Below are positions 39,051-47,140 of a DNA stretch of 64,000 nucleotides, piece after piece. A program made the position numbers and the translations under genes. Source of the stretch: an uncultured Opitutia bacterium. GTDB taxonomy: Bacteria; Verrucomicrobiota; Verrucomicrobiia; Opitutales; Opitutaceae. The notes below the pieces were generated by a model. It was given only the letters and a program-made list of their open reading frames with translations, did not search any database and was not told the origin of the DNA. Location of the stretch: positions 1 to 64,000 of the forward strand of contig CAIJFT010000037.1 of the NCBI GenBank assembly GCA_903820035.1. Direction: 5' to 3'. Every line of letters starts with the position of its first letter. Positions within the stretch are counted from its first letter, which is position 1.

Positions 39051-39108
39051 GGCTGGTGCATGGCAGGCGACGGGGCGGGCGCCCGGATTTCCTCATTCCT
39101 GCCCGCAC

Positions 39109-39360
39109 TCAGTCGCGGCCCCAGCGCCAGCGCGGTTTTTCGCCTTTCCACCAACAGACGAGCAGCAGACCGGCCGAAAGCATCGCTACGAGGGCGAGGA
39201 ATAAACTCGGGTTTCGCTCGCGACCGAAAAAGGCGGCGACGCCGGTCAGGAGCAGCAGGTAGGCGACCAGTACAATCCAGCCTCCGCGGCGGATCGGCAG
39301 CCCCCAGCCCCAACCGTAGCGTTTGGCGGGAAACCAAGCTTGATCGGGCGGCAGCGACAT
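39109..39360 (-). CDS. Small membrane protein
   Basis: 83 aa with two hydrophobic helices (GGWIVLVAYLLLLTGVAAFFG, LALVAMLSAGLLLVCWW). Confidence 0.55.
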   Translation of the reverse strand: MSLPPDQAWFPAKRYGWGWGLPIRRGGWIVLVAYLLLLTGVAAFFGRERNPSLFLALVAMLSAGLLLVCWWKGEKPRWRWGRD

Positions 39361-39376
39361 GGCGGCAGACTGGAGC

Positions 39377-39757
39377 TCAAGCGCTGGAAGTCGACGGCGG
39401 AGTGCTCAACGGCAGTTGCGCCGCGGCCTCTGCGATCATGCGGGTGAATTCCCGCTCGAGATCGACGTCATGGAGTTTGGCCAACACCAGCACGCTCCAG
39501 AGGCAGTCGGCCAATTCGTGGCCGAGCTTGCGGTCGATGTCGGCAATCGGGCGTACGCCGTTCTTTGCCATGACGAGTTTCATCAGGTCGCCGACGTCGC
39601 CGACGAAGCCCGACATGACTTCATCGCGTGTCCAGGGCCGCCGGCCGGAGGCGAGGGCGGTGGCGTCGAAACGCGATCGCAGTGCCATGGCCTCGGTCGT
39701 GAGGGTGGCGAGCGTCGCGAGATCGGGCGGCGCCGCGTGGGCGATATCCGGGCTCAT
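39377..39757 (-). CDS. MazG-like nucleotide pyrophosphohydrolase family protein
   Basis: EVMSGFVGDVGDLMKLVMAKNG...DIDRKLGHELADCLWSVLVLAKLHDVDLE. Confidence 0.65.
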   Translation of the reverse strand: MSPDIAHAAPPDLATLATLTTEAMALRSRFDATALASGRRPWTRDEVMSGFVGDVGDLMKLVMAKNGVRPIADIDRKLGHELADCLWSVLVLAKLHDVDLEREFTRMIAEAAAQLPLSTPPSTSSA

Positions 39758-40242
39758 GGTTTCACCTTGAAGTACACGCCGCCGAACGAAGTTCCGCCGG
39801 TCAAAGGGAAGAAGGTCACGTGTAACTCGCCCTCCCTCCGGATCACGTATTCCAGGTTGAAGGTGCCGCTGCCCTGCCTGACCGATTGTCGCGCTCCGGG
39901 TGAAACGGCTTCCGGTCCGCTGGGTCCGCGGGTCGTGAGCGAGAGTCCGATCCGGGCCTGCGGCTGGCTGGCCAACTCGTAACGGCCGCGGACGATCACG
40001 GTGTCGCCGATCCGCGGGACGAGCCCGCGGGTGGTTTCAGGCGGGGTTTCCGGGCTGCCGACCGGGATGATTTCGCCGATCCGAAGGCTGGAGCCGCGAA
40101 GCCGGACCTGTTCGATGACGATGCTGTCGCCGGCGGCGAATTGCGCCCGGAAGGTCGTGAAAGGCAGGCCCGGTGGAGGTTCGGCCGCGAAACCGGTGGC
40201 GAGAACCAAGCTGGTGAGAACCAGAAAGCGAAGGGAGGTCAT
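39754..40242 (-). CDS. Secreted hypothetical protein
   Basis: Signal peptide MTSLRFLVLTSLVLATGFAAEP; 4-nt overlap with downstream gene. Confidence 0.6.
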   Translation of the reverse strand: MTSLRFLVLTSLVLATGFAAEPPPGLPFTTFRAQFAAGDSIVIEQVRLRGSSLRIGEIIPVGSPETPPETTRGLVPRIGDTVIVRGRYELASQPQARIGLSLTTRGPSGPEAVSPGARQSVRQGSGTFNLEYVIRREGELHVTFFPLTGGTSFGGVYFKVKP

Positions 40243-40287
40243 GGTGGGGCGGCGGGCGGATGCCGGAAATTTCGCCGTCGGTCGGAC

Positions 40288-41040
40288 TCAGAGCGGGTTG
40301 TCCGTGCGGATGAATTCCCACGGCAGTTTGAATTTCTTCGCAAGCTCCGCCGCCAGCGCCTGGACCCCGTGAACCTCCGTGGCGTAGTGCCCGCAGAGGT
40401 ACAGGTTAAGTCGCTCCTCCTGGGCCCGGCTGAACCATTCCTCGCGCAGTTCGCCGGTCACGAGCGTGTCGACGCCGGCGGGCAGGAGTTCGGGGATCGC
40501 GCTGTTGCCTGAGCCGCTGCAGAACGCGACTGCCGCCGGCGTGCGCGAACCATACTCGATGGCGATGACACGCGGGTACAGTTGTTCAAGTTTACGGCGT
40601 AGGGCCGCCCGCGAGTCGTTCGATTTGGCGATGCGCCCGATCGCCTCGCCGTCGCGCACCAGAAAGGGTTGCGTCGGCTTCAGCCCGAGTTGCCGCGCCA
40701 GCAGGGCGTTGTTGCCGAGTTCGGGATGGCCGTCGAGCGGCAGGTGGCTGGAGTAGAGCGCGCAGTCGCCGCGTACGAGAGTGGCGACCCTGTCGTACAT
40801 CGGCCCGGTGAGCGGCTTCGGCATGTCCCAGTAGAGCCCATGGTGGACAATCAGGAAGTCGACCCCCGCCCGGACGGCTTGGGCAAAAGGAATCGCGCCG
40901 GCGTCGACCGCCGCACCGATTTTGGTGACGCGTCCGGGATTCGCGACCTGCAGGCCGTTGCACGCACCGGGGGCATCCTTGTACGCGGTGCGGCGGGTGC
41001 GTTGGTCGCAGTAGCGGACAAGTTCGTCGAGGGAGGCCAT
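40288..41040 (-). CDS. Nif3-like dinuclear metal center protein
   Basis: DAPGACNGLQVANPGRVTKIGAAVDAGAIPFAQAVRAGVDFLIVHHGLYWD, SHLPLDGHPELGNNALLARQLG, CSGSGNSAIPELLPAGVDTLVTGELREE. Confidence 0.92.
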   Translation of the reverse strand: MASLDELVRYCDQRTRRTAYKDAPGACNGLQVANPGRVTKIGAAVDAGAIPFAQAVRAGVDFLIVHHGLYWDMPKPLTGPMYDRVATLVRGDCALYSSHLPLDGHPELGNNALLARQLGLKPTQPFLVRDGEAIGRIAKSNDSRAALRRKLEQLYPRVIAIEYGSRTPAAVAFCSGSGNSAIPELLPAGVDTLVTGELREEWFSRAQEERLNLYLCGHYATEVHGVQALAAELAKKFKLPWEFIRTDNPL

Positions 41041-41125
41041 GCGGGAAGCGCGCCACCGAAAGGCGCCGGGGTCAAACCTCGGGCGCGGACCGTTGAGCCT
41101 GGATTTTTCAACGGGGGGCCGCACC

Positions 41126-42160
41126 TCAGTCTGCGGCCAACCGGCAGGCGTGGGCACTGAATCCCGCGCCGAAGCTTACGAGCCAGAAATCGCCGCCGGG
41201 TCCGGGCGCGCCGTGGCGCAGCGTCTCCTCGAGGGCGAACAACACCGACGGGCTGCTCATGTTGCCCGCTGCGCGCAGGACGCGGGTGCTGGCCGCGAGG
41301 GAGTGCGGCGTCAGCACCGGTTCCAGCGCGGCAAGCACATCGCGCCCGCCCGCATGCGCGACGACGGCCGCGACCGCGCGGGGGCCGCGCCGTTGCCACA
41401 GCACCTGCACGGCGCCCGCCGCCAACTCGGGGACCGACCGGTGCAGGAGATTGCGCAATTTGCCGTCGTGTTGTTCAAACCGGAGTTTGTCGCGGTGCTC
41501 CGGCAAGTGCAGCGTGTCAAAGTCCCGGGCGCGCAAAGGCACGGTTCCCGGGGTTCCGCGCCAAATCGTCGCCGCGGCGCCGTCGCTGAACAGGCACGCG
41601 CTGATCAGCACGCCCGGATCGTCGTCCAGATAAAACGCCGCGGAACAGATTTCGACTGCGATGCAGGCCACCACGGCATCCGGCTTGGCGGCCACGAGGT
41701 GGCTCGCGGCCCGGAGGGTCGGGATGGCCGCCCCGCAGCCGAGACCGACCAGGTCCTGCAGAACGGCGTTCGGACGGAGACCGAGATGCTCGGCCACGTA
41801 GCTGCTCACGCCGGGGCAGAGATAGCCGGTGCAGGTGCAGACGAGCAGGGCGTCGAGTTCGTTCGCGCGCACCCCCGCGCGGTCGAGGGCCGCTGTCAGG
41901 GCGCGGCCGGCCAGGCGCGGCGCCTCCGTGCGAAAATGCTGGTTCAGCGCGTCGGGTGTCAGGTCGAACACCCCCTCGATCGCGGGGACGGCGAAATGGC
42001 GCCGTTCGATCCCGTGGTCGCCGCGCAGGATCGAATGCAGGATTAGCATCGAGCGCTTCTTCAGGCGGCTTCGGACGGGGGAGCGCTGGACAATGTCCCA
42101 GCAGTCGGCTTGCGAGAAGGACGCGGGCGGAACCGCGGTGGCGAGGGCGTGCAGGTACAT
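41126..42160 (-). CDS. Type III polyketide synthase
   Basis: VCTCTGYLCPGVSSYVAEHLGLRPNAVLQDLVGLGCGAAIPTLRAA (Cys), VAHAGGRDVLAALE (His), RAAGNMSSPSVLFALEE (Asn). Confidence 0.95.
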   Translation of the reverse strand: MYLHALATAVPPASFSQADCWDIVQRSPVRSRLKKRSMLILHSILRGDHGIERRHFAVPAIEGVFDLTPDALNQHFRTEAPRLAGRALTAALDRAGVRANELDALLVCTCTGYLCPGVSSYVAEHLGLRPNAVLQDLVGLGCGAAIPTLRAASHLVAAKPDAVVACIAVEICSAAFYLDDDPGVLISACLFSDGAAATIWRGTPGTVPLRARDFDTLHLPEHRDKLRFEQHDGKLRNLLHRSVPELAAGAVQVLWQRRGPRAVAAVVAHAGGRDVLAALEPVLTPHSLAASTRVLRAAGNMSSPSVLFALEETLRHGAPGPGGDFWLVSFGAGFSAHACRLAAD

Positions 42161-42163
42161 GGG

Positions 42164-43189
42164 TTAGTGCAATGCGGCGTAGAGCGGACCAAACGGGAGC
42201 AGGCGGGCGCGGTGCAGCGCCGTGAACCAGCGCTGGCGCCGGGGCTGCAGCAGGAACGGGTGTAACCACGACGCGGAGACGAGGCGCCGCTGAAAACGCC
42301 GGTGGAGCGCGGCCCGGACCGCGGTGCACGCGGCGGCCCAGCCTGTCGTGCCGCGGGCGTACGCGGTGAGCGGACCGAGTGCGCACTCAGCGCTTTGCAG
42401 TGCCATCGCCATCCCGTTGCCGGTGAAGGGCGGAATCATGGCGGCGGCATCGCCCAGCCGGAGCCCACGGTCGGAGCCGTCGGTCGGATTGAAATCGAGG
42501 CCGGCCACGGCGCAAAAGGTGGCCGGATCGGGTCGGGCCCGGGCGATCCGCGCGGCGAGATCGGTGAGGCCTGCGCTCGCAAGGTACGCGGGCAGCAGGC
42601 CGGCGTGTTGGCCGGATACGGAGCGGCGCTGGAAGAGGCCGCATACGTTGACGGTGTCGGCGGCGACGCGGGTCAGGCCGACATAGCACTGCCGGCCGAG
42701 GTGCATTTCCAGACCGCCGTCGAGATCGAGGCCGTGGGCATGGAACTTCAAACCCAGCCAGGGCGAGCGCGACGATGGCCGCCGTCCGGTGGCGTCGACG
42801 CAACCGGGGATGTCTTCTCGTCCGGTGATGCGGCTTTGCGGGCGCAGGTCGCCGCCGGCCGCGACAAAACGGCGGGCGAGCCGGGCATCGAGTTCGTACC
42901 GGCTGATCGCCAGCGCGGGTGCGGGCAGCGATTGCCGTCGACCGGCGGTGTTGCGCTCGAACCACCTCGCATCGTGGTGGAGCAAGGCGTCAGCGAAGAC
43001 GGGCGTCAGTTCGAGTGCCTCCAGCGTCGCGGTCGACAGTCCGGTGATGAACTCGCCGCAGACCCGATGCCGCGGGTACGTGCCCGCCTCGTGGAGCGTG
43101 ACCGGCACGTCGTGGCGGCGGAGGGCGATGCCCAGCGCGAGGCCGGCGAGGCCGCCGCCGTGGATTTCAACGGGACGCGGAGGCATCAA
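42164..43189 (-). CDS. FAD-dependent oxidoreductase (geranylgeranyl-reductase-like)
   Basis: EIHGGGLAGLALGIALRRHDVPVTLHEAGTYPRHRVCGEFITG; RLGDAAAMIPPFTGNGMAMALQSAECA. Confidence 0.9.
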   Translation of the reverse strand: MMPPRPVEIHGGGLAGLALGIALRRHDVPVTLHEAGTYPRHRVCGEFITGLSTATLEALELTPVFADALLHHDARWFERNTAGRRQSLPAPALAISRYELDARLARRFVAAGGDLRPQSRITGREDIPGCVDATGRRPSSRSPWLGLKFHAHGLDLDGGLEMHLGRQCYVGLTRVAADTVNVCGLFQRRSVSGQHAGLLPAYLASAGLTDLAARIARARPDPATFCAVAGLDFNPTDGSDRGLRLGDAAAMIPPFTGNGMAMALQSAECALGPLTAYARGTTGWAAACTAVRAALHRRFQRRLVSASWLHPFLLQPRRQRWFTALHRARLLPFGPLYAALH

Positions 43190-43826
43190 GGCGAATGGCG
43201 ATCATCCGGTAGGCGCCGATGAACGTGGTCGAGCAGTGTATATTCCAATGCGCGGGATCGAGCCCCAGGAGGTCCGGGAGTTCGCGGCCAAGGAATCCCG
43301 CGGCGATGCTCACGTGGGCGTCGTGGAGGGAAACGTGATTGGCGCCGCAGAGCGGAGCGAGGGTCCGGTAAAGCACCTGGGAGCGTCGCCGGCGGGCGGG
43401 TTCGCTGGCGAGAATCAGGCGGGTGCCGGTGTCGAGGCGCCGGCCGAGCCGCTTCAACTCGTTCGCGTTGAACTGGTGGAAGATCAGATTGCCGATGACG
43501 GCCGGGTAGGAGGCGAAGCCGTCGAAGTGCTGCAGGTCGGTGCGATGCCAGGCGCGTCCGGCCGGCCAGCCCGCCGGGGCCGGCCAAAGATCCAGTCCGT
43601 CCGTCGCCAGGCCGGCGCGGTTGAGGCGGTGCGCGAGTTCGCCGGTTCCCGCGCCGAGGTCGAGCACGCGTTCGGAGGAGCGAAGCAGGGCGGGCAGGGT
43701 GCGGGAGAACCAACGCGGATTGCCCATCACGGCGTTGGTGAGACGCAGGTCGCGGCGGTTGCGGACGGCATCCGGATGGTCGGGGGCGAGTGAGTCCAGC
43801 AGCTCGGGCTGCACGGTGCGTTCCAT
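43167..43826 (-). CDS. Class I SAM-dependent methyltransferase
   Basis: RVLDLGAGTGELAHRLNRAGLATDGLDLWPAPAGWP; ORF overlaps start of oxidoreductase. Confidence 0.85.
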   Translation of the reverse strand: MERTVQPELLDSLAPDHPDAVRNRRDLRLTNAVMGNPRWFSRTLPALLRSSERVLDLGAGTGELAHRLNRAGLATDGLDLWPAPAGWPAGRAWHRTDLQHFDGFASYPAVIGNLIFHQFNANELKRLGRRLDTGTRLILASEPARRRRSQVLYRTLAPLCGANHVSLHDAHVSIAAGFLGRELPDLLGLDPAHWNIHCSTTFIGAYRMIAIRLDASASR

Positions 43827-43930
43827 GGGGGAGGTCGGGCTCCGGTGGGTGGCGAGGGTTCGCCGCTCCGGAAAGTCAGACGAAGGTTGCCCGAATACCA
43901 AAGCGCGTCCAGCGTGTCCGGCACTTTGCC

Positions 43931-44452
43931 ATGAGTGACATCGAAGCCTCCTCCCGAAAGACCGCCAGCCCGGCCGGGCCCATTGCCGGTGCCGAACCGG
44001 TGGACCTGATTGCCGCCGCGGCGGCAAATTTTCCGCACCGGCCATCGTGGGACGAGTATTTCATGGCGACGGCGGTGCTGATGTCGTCTCGTTCCAACTG
44101 CGAGCGGTTGCACGTCGGCTGTGTGATTGTGACCGGCGGCGAGCGCAAGAACCGCATCGTGGCGGCGGGCTACAACGGTTTTTTGCCGGGCACGCCCCAC
44201 GTTTCGCGGGTGCGCGAGGGCCACGAGCAGGCGACGGTGCACGCGGAGCAGAACGCCGTGGCCGACGCGGCGCGGCGCGGGAGTTCCGTGGAGGGTTGCG
44301 TGGCCTACGTGACGCATTTTCCGTGTATTAATTGCGCGAAGATCCTGGCGGCTGCGGGCATTGCGGAGATCCGTTACCGCGTCGACTACAGCAACGACCC
44401 GCTGGTGGTGCCGCTGCTGAACGACGCCGGCGTGAAGGTGTTGAAACTCTGA
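43931..44452 (+). CDS. dCMP deaminase family protein
   Basis: PSWDEYFMATAVLMSSRSNCERLHVGCVIV..VAAGYNGFLPGTPH, TVHAEQNAVADAARRG, VTHFPCINCAKILAAAGI. Confidence 0.93.
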   Translation: MSDIEASSRKTASPAGPIAGAEPVDLIAAAAANFPHRPSWDEYFMATAVLMSSRSNCERLHVGCVIVTGGERKNRIVAAGYNGFLPGTPHVSRVREGHEQATVHAEQNAVADAARRGSSVEGCVAYVTHFPCINCAKILAAAGIAEIRYRVDYSNDPLVVPLLNDAGVKVLKL

Positions 44453-44487
44453 GCTAACCCCGCGTCCGTTCCCTGATCTCTTTCGGC

Positions 44488-45042
44488 ATGCATCGGCCTC
44501 GCAAAGTCACCCGGGAAAGTTTCGCCGGCTCGTTGCTCCTCGCGCATCCCAGCATGAAGGATCCGCATTTCCGGCGCAGTGTCGTGCTGATGTCGGTGCA
44601 CAATGACGAGGGCGCGATGGGGGTTGTGCTCAACCGGCCGCTGAAAAAGCGGCTCGGGCAGTTGAGTGGTGAATTTGCCCTCGGCCCGCTCGGCGCGGTT
44701 CCCCTGTATGCCGGCGGCCCCGTGCAGACGGAACAGCTTGTGCTTGCGGCGTGGCAGATCCGCGACGACGGCTTCCGTTTGCACTTCGGCATCGAGCCGG
44801 AAAAGGCGCAGGAGCTGCTCTCCGAGGAGGCGACCCAGGTGCGCGGGTTTCTCGGTTACTCCGGTTGGTCGGCGGGGCAGTTGGAGAAGGAGATGCAACA
44901 CCACACCTGGGTGGTGACCGACGTCCCCGAGGACCTTCTGGCGCAAACGCAGGACGAGTCCCTTTGGCGCTTGGTGCTCGGGCGGGAGGGAGCGGAGTGG
45001 CGGTTGCTCGCGGGGGAACCGGAGGATCCGGAGCTTAATTGA
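44488..45042 (+). CDS. YqgE/AlgH family protein
   Basis: GSLLLAHPSMKDPHFRRSVVLMSVHNDEGAMGVVLNRPL, YAGGPVQTEQLVLA, FLGYSGWSAGQLEKEM. Confidence 0.95.
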   Translation: MHRPRKVTRESFAGSLLLAHPSMKDPHFRRSVVLMSVHNDEGAMGVVLNRPLKKRLGQLSGEFALGPLGAVPLYAGGPVQTEQLVLAAWQIRDDGFRLHFGIEPEKAQELLSEEATQVRGFLGYSGWSAGQLEKEMQHHTWVVTDVPEDLLAQTQDESLWRLVLGREGAEWRLLAGEPEDPELN

Positions 45043-45083
45043 GGCCGTGAGCGCAGCGGACGCGCAACCGGCAAACAATTCCG

Positions 45084-45112
45084 TTGACAGAGCCACCCGC
45101 GGCCTGTGCTTT
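45084..45112 (+). promoter_or_regulatory. Putative sigma70-type promoter for rpmJ-rpmE2
   Basis: TTGACA (45084-45089), 17-nt spacer, weak -10 TGCTTT (45107-45112), about 10 nt before ATG. Confidence 0.4.
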
Positions 45113-45122
45113 GACGCCTTTT

Positions 45123-45248
45123 ATGAAAGTTGTTTCCTCTATCAAGTCGGCCAAGAAGCGTCACCCGGCATGCCAGGTGGTCCGTCGCAAGGGCAAGATT
45201 TACGTCATCAACAAGGTCGAGCCGCGTTACAAGGCGCGCCAAGGCTAA
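45123..45248 (+). CDS. rpmJ: 50S ribosomal protein L36 (41 aa; absent from supplied ORF track)
   Basis: Manual translation [41 protein letters not shown]; single Cys, so the zinc-ribbon Cys set is not intact. Confidence 0.92.
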   Translation: MKVVSSIKSAKKRHPACQVVRRKGKIYVINKVEPRYKARQG

Positions 45249-45263
45249 CCCTATACTACTGCG

Positions 45264-45518
45264 ATGAAAGCCGAAGGTCATCCCGCTCTTAACAACGTCT
45301 GCTTCCTCGATATCGGAACCGGACGTCGTTTCCTCACCAAGTCCACCATGAAATCCGCCCGCAAGGAGCAGATTGATGGTCAAGAGTACTACGTCATCGC
45401 CCGCGACGTGACCGCCGACTCGCATCCCGCCTACACCGGCGAGAAGCGCCTCGTCGACACCGCCGGCCGCGTCGAGAAGTTCACCACGAAGTTCAAGCGC
45501 GGCAGTGCGAAGAAGTAA
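45264..45518 (+). CDS. rpmE2: 50S ribosomal protein L31, type B
   Basis: MKAEGHPALNNVCFLDIGTGRRFLTKSTM...YYVIARDVTADSHPAYTGEKRLVDTAGRVEKFTTKF. Confidence 0.95.
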   Translation: MKAEGHPALNNVCFLDIGTGRRFLTKSTMKSARKEQIDGQEYYVIARDVTADSHPAYTGEKRLVDTAGRVEKFTTKFKRGSAKK

Positions 45519-45544
45519 TCGCTCCCGCGATTTCGAATCTCCCA

Positions 45545-45570
45545 GCCCTCCGGAAACGGAGGGCTTTTTT
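45545..45570 (+). terminator. Rho-independent terminator
   Basis: GCCCTCCG-gaaa-CGGAGGGC followed by TTTTTT. Confidence 0.93.
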
Positions 45571-45772
45571 GTGTCTGCCCGCTGCCGTCACCAGGGCCGG
45601 AGCAGGGGATCAGGGGCGGGAAGCACGGAAAAGAGGGGCTCCTTTTCTCCGCTCTTCGGGCCCTCCTTGTTCAAGGTTTGGCGGTCGGGATGCCCGGGGC
45701 GCCTGCTGACACGTTTTTTCCGTGTGTTCCGCCGCATCCGCGGCCAAGTGTTCCCGCTCTCCTTTTTAACCC

Positions 45773-46987
45773 ATGCGTATCCATCCGTTCCAAGGTCTGG
45801 TTCCCAAGCCCGCGCTCGCGCCGGAAGTGGCCTGCGTGCCCTACGATGTCGTCAACGCCGCCGAGGCCGCCGCGCTCGCCCAAGGCAAGCCGCACAGCCT
45901 GCTCCACGTCGACCGGGCCGAAATCGACCTGCCGACCGGAACCGATCCGTACAGCGAGGCCGTCTACGCCAAGGCCCGCGAAAATCTGCTCGCCCTCCAG
46001 CGCAGCGGCACGCTCGTGCGCGAGTCCGAGCCCTGCCTCTACGTTTATCAGCAACAGATGGGCAGCCACATCCAGCGCGGTCTCATCGCCGGCTGCCACG
46101 TCGATGATTACGACGCGGAGTTGATCAAGAAGCATGAGAAGACACGGAAGGATAAGGAGGATGATCGCACCAAGTTGATCGATACGCTGAGCGCCGATAC
46201 GGGTCCGGTGTTTCTCACTTATCGGGACAACGCCGCGGTCACCGCGCTCGTCAACGCGAAGACCAACGAGCAGCCGCTGCACAACTTCACGGCTCCCGAC
46301 GGCATCCGTCACACCGTCTGGCGCATCGCCGGTGGCGCCGAGTGGGTGAAGGCGTTCGGCGCCGTACCCGTGAGTTACATCGCCGACGGCCATCATCGCG
46401 CCGCCAGCGCCGCCCGCGTCGCGCGTCTGCGCCGCGAGCGCAACCCGCAGCACAACGGACAAGAGGACTACAACTGGTTCCTCTGCGTGCTGTTCCCGGC
46501 CAGCGAGCTGAAGATTCTTCCGTACAACCGTCTCGTCCTCGACCTGAACGGAATCGCCCCCGCTGATTTCCTCGCGAAGGTGAAGGCCATCTTCGGCCTG
46601 CAGGAAAACGCCGCGCCGTCCCCGGTCGCGGTGGGCCAGGTGAGCATGTACCTCGGCGGAAAATGGTACGGCCTGCGCTGTCAGGCGGAGACCAACGCTG
46701 ATCCGGTCAGCCGCCTCGACGTGAGCGTGCTGCAGGACCGCCTGCTCGGCCCCGTGCTCGGCATCGCCGATGTCCGGACTAGCAAGCGCATCGACTTCGT
46801 CGGCGGCATCCGCGGCACAGGCGAACTCGTGCAGCGCGTCGACGCGGAGGGTGGAGTCGCGTTTTCGATGTACCCGGTGACGCTCGCGCAGTTGATGGAC
46901 ATCGCCGACGCGGGCCAGATCATGCCGCCGAAGAGCACATGGTTCGAGCCGAAGCTCCGTTCCGGCCTGGTGATTCATACGTTCTGA
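45773..46987 (+). CDS. DUF1015 family protein
   Basis: MRIHPFQGLVPKPALAPEVACVPYDVV, YVYQQQMGSHIQRGLIAGCHVDDYD, YIADGHHRAASAARVARL. Confidence 0.9.
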   Translation: MRIHPFQGLVPKPALAPEVACVPYDVVNAAEAAALAQGKPHSLLHVDRAEIDLPTGTDPYSEAVYAKARENLLALQRSGTLVRESEPCLYVYQQQMGSHIQRGLIAGCHVDDYDAELIKKHEKTRKDKEDDRTKLIDTLSADTGPVFLTYRDNAAVTALVNAKTNEQPLHNFTAPDGIRHTVWRIAGGAEWVKAFGAVPVSYIADGHHRAASAARVARLRRERNPQHNGQEDYNWFLCVLFPASELKILPYNRLVLDLNGIAPADFLAKVKAIFGLQENAAPSPVAVGQVSMYLGGKWYGLRCQAETNADPVSRLDVSVLQDRLLGPVLGIADVRTSKRIDFVGGIRGTGELVQRVDAEGGVAFSMYPVTLAQLMDIADAGQIMPPKSTWFEPKLRSGLVIHTF

Positions 46988-47008
46988 AGTCGGGGCGCGT
47001 GACTCCGC

Positions 47009-47064
47009 CGTAGGTCAGTGCGCTTGCGCGCGCCCGAGCCGCGCTCGCAAGCGAGCTGGCCTAC
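47009..47064. repeat. Long imperfect intergenic inverted repeat
   Basis: CGTAGGtCAGtgCGCTTGCGcGC ... GCGCtCGCAAGCGagCTGgCCTACG. Confidence 0.65.
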
Positions 47065-47140
47065 GATTCAGGAGGAGCGCCGCGGCGGTGACCGAGGTTC
47101 GGTCTTTCAACTTTCAACCCTCGACCCTCCACTCCTCCTC

